From Ruminobacter sp964520475 (GTDB lineage Bacteria; Pseudomonadota; Gammaproteobacteria; Enterobacterales; Succinivibrionaceae): 64,000 nt of DNA. Of the stretch, positions 59,898-64,000 are shown piece by piece (the first letter of the stretch is position 1; each line of letters starts with the position of its first letter). The notes under the pieces were generated by a model, which worked only from the letters and a program-made list of their open reading frames with translations, was not told where the DNA came from and ran no database searches. Position numbers and translations under genes: made by a program. Location of the stretch: the NCBI GenBank assembly GCA_964520475.1, contig CAZFNS010000010.1:1-64000 (forward strand), in the 5' to 3' direction.

Positions 59898-62798
59898 TTA
59901 CTCGGTAACCCAGATGGAAACGCCCTGAGCCTTGGCCTCGGTGTCCTGCGCGACGCCGGAGGTCAGCATGCCGTCGGTCACCTTGGTCATGCCGTCGACG
60001 CCGGCCACCGCGGCAGCCGCGGAGGAGCTGTTCATAACCACCTTAATCTGCGACCAGCTGTCGCCGACAGCCGCGCCGTTGATGTCGATGATTACCACTT
60101 CGTCGGTGCTGTTCGGGTCGAGCGTAACGTTGGCGAAGATATCGTCGGCGTTAGTCATGCGGAAAGCCGGATGAGCCTTCCTGATCCCGATGTAGCCCGC
60201 GTAGGACTCGCTGACGGCCTTCCAGTCGCCGGCCTTGAGATCCCACTTGAAGTCGTTGGCTCCGGTGGTGGTGTTGTAGGTGTTGGCGATGTCCGCCCCC
60301 GCCGCGGCCTTGGTTCTGCCGATTTCCTCACCGCCGTGGATGAACGCGATGCCCTGCATGGTCATGAGGATGCTGTTGGCGTACGCCTGCAGAGTCCTCG
60401 CCTCTTCGCCGGTCTTGCCCCCGGCTTCGATCTTGTCTCTCAGCGCGAGGTTGTCGTGAGCGGTGATGTAGGTTACGGTCTGCTCCGGATCCGAGAAGCC
60501 CTGGGCCGACCACTCGTCGGTGCCGGTCGCGTCGGCGTGGCGCATGCCCGCCTTGGCGCCCATGAACACGCACGCCGCGTTGCCCTGAATGGGCTGGTCG
60601 TTCTCGTCGTTGCCGTTGGTGTCCCAGCCGTCATTTTCTTTGTTGAAGACGAAGCCGAGATTGTCGCCGTTGTCGCTCGAACCCTTCAGGCAGTTCCTGA
60701 CGCGGTTGTTGAAGGCGCCGACGTGAGCCTCGGGATCCTGGGTCCACATCCGGCCGGTGCGGACGCCGGTGGTGACCACCTGATCCGGGTCGTCGCTCGA
60801 ACCGGTCCACGGCTCGCCGTAGATTACCAGGGTGGCGTCCGGGTGGGTCCTGTTGAGGTAAATGCCCCAGTCGGAGAAGTCGGACATGTTGAACGCGCCC
60901 ACCAGGTCGAGTCTGAAGCCGTCGATGTGGTACTCGGTTACCCAGTAGTCCATCGAGTCTCTGATCATCTTCCATACCATGTCCTTGTCGGCGTTGACGG
61001 TGTTGCCGCAGCCCGACAGGTCGCCGTTCAGGTAGTACTTCGAGGTGATCTTCTCAAACACGGTCTTGTCGAAGGTGTGGTTGTAGACCACGTCCATGAT
61101 CACGCGGATGCCGTTCTTGTGCAGCTCGTTAACCATGGTCTTGACTTCCTTGATCTTGTTCACGTAGTCGTCGGTGCCGAACACGGACGAGTAGCGGTCC
61201 TCGGGGATGTTGTAGTTCCACGGATCGTAACCCCAGTTGTAGCAGCTGGAGTCCTGGGAGTCCACGTTCGAGCAGGTCGCGTAGTCGTAGATCGGCTGGA
61301 GCTGGACGTGGGTGACGCCGAGTTCCTTCAGGTGGTCGAGGCCGGTGGTGACGCCGTTGTAGGTCGTGCCCGCCTGAACCATGCCGAGGTAGCGGCCCCG
61401 CTTGTCGGCGTCGACGCCGGAGGTCTCGTCGATGGTGAAGTCGCGGACGTGAACCTCGTAAACGATGGTGTCTTCGCGGTTGGCCAGCGCCGGAGCGTCA
61501 ACCCAGCCTCCGTCGGGTTCCGTCTGGGACATGTCCATGACGATGTTGGCGGTGTCGCTGCCGCTCGCGACCATCTTGCCGTAGGGGTCGCGCACCGGCT
61601 CGCCGTTGATCTTGAACTGGTAGGTGTGGCCGGCGAGGTCGCCGTCGGTGTCATCGTACTCGTAAACGCCGGTGTAGCAGGGCACGTCTTCCGGGGTCAT
61701 CGGGTGATCGACGCCGTCAATGGAGACGACCACGTCGGACGAATCCGGGGACCAGATGCGGAAGTCGGTCTCGGTCGGGCTCCAGATGGCGCCGAGCAGC
61801 ATGGTTTCGCCGGGATGATCCGGATCCTCGGTCTTGTTCTGGCGGCACTGCGGATCCTTAGGCTCCTCGGCGGTGAAGGTCTTGACGACGGTGTAGACCG
61901 CCTCAACCGGGTCGGCGCCCTCCGGGGCGTACTGAACGTGCAGCTGCACCTGCTTGGTGGTTCCGTCGGTGACCTGTACGTCCTGGCCGACTCTGATGAT
62001 GTCGCCGTTGGTGAACGGCACGGCGGTGGCGGGGTCATCGCCGAACCAGTACGCGCCCTGGGTGGTCGCGTCGACGCCCGCGCCCTTGATGAGGAGAGTC
62101 AGGTCGACGTAAGCCGTCACGGGGTTGCCGGCGCGCTCGTCGATCTTAATCTCTCCGCCGGCGGCTACCTTGGCTTCGCCGTTCACGACGTAAACTTCGC
62201 CGGAAACGGGCTGAACCTGCCCGTCCACGGTCACGCCGCATTCGGTGGCGGTGACGAACCGGGCCTGGTTCTTCCCGCTCGCGTCAGGTCCTTCCACGAG
62301 AAGACACGGCTTTTCCGGGGTGAAGTTATTCACGTCGACGGTCTGCTGACCGTTGCCGTCGTTGATGATGGCGTTCATGCCCGTGAAATCGGTCACGGTC
62401 ACGCTGGTGATGTCAGACGGGGCGACGCCGTAAACCTCGGCCGCGCACGAAGCGTCGATGACCCCGCTGGTGATCTGCTCGCCGGGCCAGCCCGGGCCGG
62501 GGCGGGCCTGGTCGGTGCCGTCCCAGAAGTACAGATACCTGTCGGCGTACGAGCCGTTGGTGCGGCTCATATTGAAGATCAGCGTGCCCGCCGCGACGTT
62601 GCAGGCGGAACCGGGCTCGACCGGCCACTCGCTTTCCACGGGCTCGATTTTGCTGGGATCCGAGCCCACGGTGGTTCCGGTTCCCCAGGTATCGGCCTGA
62701 GCCGGCGAGTCGTCGCTGTCGCTGCCGCAGGCGGACAGGGCGGCGGCGCCCAGAATCATCGCGATGGACACGGCAAGTCTTGTAGTATGGAATTTCAT
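59898..62798 (-). CDS. Secreted pullulanase-type alpha-1,6-glucosidase lipoprotein (GH13)
   Basis: 966 residues. MKFHTTRLAVSIAMILGAAALSAC is a lipoprotein signal with an LSAC lipobox, then a Ser/Asp-rich linker. Residues about 60-310 form N-terminal accessory domains (starch-binding CBM41-like is possible, not certain), and about 320-430 a CBM48-type region (RIWSPDSSDVVVSIDG). The GH13 catalytic part has the type I pullulanase signature YNWGYDPWNYN, VYNHTF, the nucleophile in GFRLDLVG, the acid/base Glu in IYGEPWTG and TAHDN. It debranches alpha-1,6 links in pullulan, glycogen or starch at the cell surface. AAGGAA lies before the ATG. Its G+C looks lower than that of its neighbours. Confidence 0.93.
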   Translation of the reverse strand: MKFHTTRLAVSIAMILGAAALSACGSDSDDSPAQADTWGTGTTVGSDPSKIEPVESEWPVEPGSACNVAAGTLIFNMSRTNGSYADRYLYFWDGTDQARPGPGWPGEQITSGVIDASCAAEVYGVAPSDITSVTVTDFTGMNAIINDGNGQQTVDVNNFTPEKPCLLVEGPDASGKNQARFVTATECGVTVDGQVQPVSGEVYVVNGEAKVAAGGEIKIDERAGNPVTAYVDLTLLIKGAGVDATTQGAYWFGDDPATAVPFTNGDIIRVGQDVQVTDGTTKQVQLHVQYAPEGADPVEAVYTVVKTFTAEEPKDPQCRQNKTEDPDHPGETMLLGAIWSPTETDFRIWSPDSSDVVVSIDGVDHPMTPEDVPCYTGVYEYDDTDGDLAGHTYQFKINGEPVRDPYGKMVASGSDTANIVMDMSQTEPDGGWVDAPALANREDTIVYEVHVRDFTIDETSGVDADKRGRYLGMVQAGTTYNGVTTGLDHLKELGVTHVQLQPIYDYATCSNVDSQDSSCYNWGYDPWNYNIPEDRYSSVFGTDDYVNKIKEVKTMVNELHKNGIRVIMDVVYNHTFDKTVFEKITSKYYLNGDLSGCGNTVNADKDMVWKMIRDSMDYWVTEYHIDGFRLDLVGAFNMSDFSDWGIYLNRTHPDATLVIYGEPWTGSSDDPDQVVTTGVRTGRMWTQDPEAHVGAFNNRVRNCLKGSSDNGDNLGFVFNKENDGWDTNGNDENDQPIQGNAACVFMGAKAGMRHADATGTDEWSAQGFSDPEQTVTYITAHDNLALRDKIEAGGKTGEEARTLQAYANSILMTMQGIAFIHGGEEIGRTKAAAGADIANTYNTTTGANDFKWDLKAGDWKAVSESYAGYIGIRKAHPAFRMTNADDIFANVTLDPNSTDEVVIIDINGAAVGDSWSQIKVVMNSSSAAAAVAGVDGMTKVTDGMLTSGVAQDTEAKAQGVSIWVTE

Positions 62799-63311
62799 AA
62801 TTTATTCCTTTTGTTATGGTTATTGATAACGCATTAGTCCTATACCCAGTCTGAAGTCTAACTTCTACTGTCCCATTACATTTTATGTCATTTCCCCGTC
62901 GCGCTGTCCGGATTTTCCGATTGCGATGGCTCAAATGTGAATGCATTCACAAAGGCGCGAAGTTATTGCGAACCGCGTCCCGGCCGGCGGCGGAACGTTC
63001 CTCGCGCGTACTTTTTATACGCTTCGCGGGCGGGAGCCGGCGCGCCCTTTCCCGCCCCGCCGGAGCGGCCCGCGGCGGGGCCGTCCGGCGCCGCGCGGGC
63101 GCGGGAAGCCGGCGGGATCCGGAGAGCGGTTTTGCCGCCGCGGGCCGGGAAAGTGTGATTTATTCCCGCTTTAACTCAATGCCCGGGACGGCGGGACACG
63201 CGGTCCCGGCCGGCGTGTGGTATGCTTAACGCATCGCACTCAACACTCATGTCATCCGGCGCGAACCGGCCCCCCGGGGCGGGAGCGGGCGTCACTTAAG
63301 GATTTTCTTCT
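62799..63311. other. Divergent intergenic region between pullulanase and ackA
   Basis: About 510 bp. The first 130 bp (62799-62930), next to the pullulanase gene, are A/T-rich and should hold its promoter, although I see no convincing -35/-10 pair or MalT-type box. The middle (about 62960-63170) is G/C-rich without a credible gene. The ackA promoter lies near 63220. Confidence 0.6.
63218..63226 (+). promoter_or_regulatory. Extended -10 promoter of ackA
   Basis: TGGTATGCT, about 85 bp before the start codon, with no good -35. Confidence 0.45.
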
Positions 63312-64000
63312 ATGTCGAATATCGAAAGAACCGTTCTGGTTGTCAACTGCGGCAGCTCTTCCGTGAAGTTTGCCATCATCAACCCGGGCGACGGCCACGT
63401 GCACCTCAGCGGCCTGGCCGAAGCCCTCAACCTGCCGGAGGCGCGCATCGAATGGCGCTTCGAGGGCCAGGAGAAGCAGAGCCGGGATCTGGGGGCGGGC
63501 GCGGACCACCACGCCGCCATCGGCTTCCTGAACGCCAACATCCTGGCGGCCCGGAAGGATCTGCTCGATTCCATCTGCGCCGTGGGCCACCGCATCGTTC
63601 AGGGCGGCGAGCTGTACACGGAGCCCACCCTCGTGGACGACGAGGTCGAAGCCGGCATCGAAAGGTGCATCCCCTTCGCGCCGCTGCACAACCCCGCCCA
63701 TCTCATCGGCATCCGGGCGGCCCGCAAGGCCTTCGCGAACGTGCCGCACGTGACCGTGTTCGACACGGCGTTCCACCAGACCATGCCGCCGGTCGCGTAC
63801 CGGTACGCGATCCCCGAGGATCTCTACACCGGGCACGGCATCAGGAAATACGGCGCCCACGGCACCTCGCACGGCTACGTGGCCGGAGAGGCCGCCCGCC
63901 TCCTCGGCGCCGACCCGGACGACTTCCGGGTGATCACCTGCCACCTCGGCAACGGCGCCTCCGTCGCGGCGGTGAAGAACGGCAGGTGCCTCGACACCTC
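63312..64000 (+). CDS. ackA: Acetate kinase, C-terminus beyond window
   Basis: Interconverts acetyl-phosphate and ADP with acetate and ATP. The first 229 residues are present: VLVVNCGSSSVKFAII is the N-terminal phosphate motif, VGHRIVQGGELYTEP the substrate-Arg region near 95, FAPLHNPAHLIGI near 120, FDTAFHQTMPP near 148, RKYGAHGTSHGYV near 179 and CHLGNGASVAAVKNG near 209. The frame is open at the window edge. AAGGA 9 nt before the ATG sets the start. pta would be expected downstream, by analogy with E. coli. Confidence 0.97.
   Translation, partial: MSNIERTVLVVNCGSSSVKFAIINPGDGHVHLSGLAEALNLPEARIEWRFEGQEKQSRDLGAGADHHAAIGFLNANILAARKDLLDSICAVGHRIVQGGELYTEPTLVDDEVEAGIERCIPFAPLHNPAHLIGIRAARKAFANVPHVTVFDTAFHQTMPPVAYRYAIPEDLYTGHGIRKYGAHGTSHGYVAGEAARLLGADPDDFRVITCHLGNGASVAAVKNGRCLDT

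Noticed and set aside
60171..62837. 888-codon plus-strand frame antisense to the pullulanase gene
   Set aside because: Val/Gly/His/Asp-rich shadow frame with no domain, while the minus strand encodes a complete GH13 enzyme.
62885..63229. Plus-strand frames in the pullulanase-ackA gap
   Set aside because: Short overlapping frames in three registers with Arg/Ala-rich composition and no ribosome site.

Overview
This is a 64 kb stretch of high-G+C (roughly two-thirds G+C by eye), gene-dense bacterial chromosome. Almost every gene has a recognisable gammaproteobacterial counterpart, and several neighbourhoods match those of Escherichia coli: dksA with pcnB-folK-panBCD; the Met/Gln tRNA cluster beside miaB-ybeZ-ybeY-ybeX-lnt; yciB/yciI/galU; smpB-ssrA; nudJ-mnmA-hflD-purB; bamC-purC; lpxK-kdsB; pheST; uspE next to ttcA. 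BamC, HflD, MaoP, UspE, TtcA and the E. coli-like tmRNA tag point to Gammaproteobacteria. A secreted type I pullulanase followed by acetate kinase would fit a fermentative gut lineage such as Succinivibrionaceae, but that placement is inference. I see no phage, IS element, integron or CRISPR array.

Layout. 1-4.0 kb: an edge-truncated unknown protein, a 100-N assembly gap bracketed by an exact 55-bp duplication, and PBP1B. 4-11.4 kb: dksA, then leftward ychF-pth and the pantothenate/folate/RNA-processing block panD, panC, panB, folK, pcnB. 11.8-18.1 kb: five tRNAs (Met, Gln, Gln, Met, Gln) and miaB-ybeZ-ybeY-corC-lnt. 18-24.9 kb: L,D-transpeptidase, a Usg-type ASADH paralogue, lon and yciB leftward; yciI-galU rightward. 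24.9-29 kb: three orphan genes around aroA and a Na+/Ca2+ exchanger. 29-31.5 kb: smpB, ssrA, icd. 31.7-38.6 kb: tandem NudJ-like Nudix genes, mnmA-hflD, purB, corA, a YfcD-like Nudix gene and two small envelope proteins. 38.7-46.7 kb: asnS, a DHH phosphoesterase with a C-terminal extension, argA, maoP, glnS and two orphans. 46.8-52.2 kb: bamC, purC, tRNA-Thr, a flavoprotein, lysC and a Bax-inhibitor-1 family membrane protein. 52.3-59.7 kb: kdsB, lpxK, uspE, ttcA, pheT, pheS. 59.9-64 kb: pullulanase and the start of ackA.

The content is mainly housekeeping: translation and tRNA modification (pth, miaB, ybeY, mnmA, ttcA, asnS, glnS, pheST, smpB/ssrA, six tRNAs), envelope assembly (mrcB, lnt, L,D-transpeptidase, bamC, kdsB, lpxK), biosynthesis (panBCD, folK, aroA, purB, purC, argA, lysC, icd) and stress or regulation (dksA, lon, uspE). 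No new multi-gene system is evident. The features most worth checking are local: a structured lysC leader without an obvious lysine-riboswitch signature; a perfect palindrome around the mnmA promoter; a long hairpin-bearing leader and apparent non-AUG start for pcnB; the extended DHH phosphoesterase; the overlapping orphan pair beside aroA; and the assembly gap, which looks spurious.
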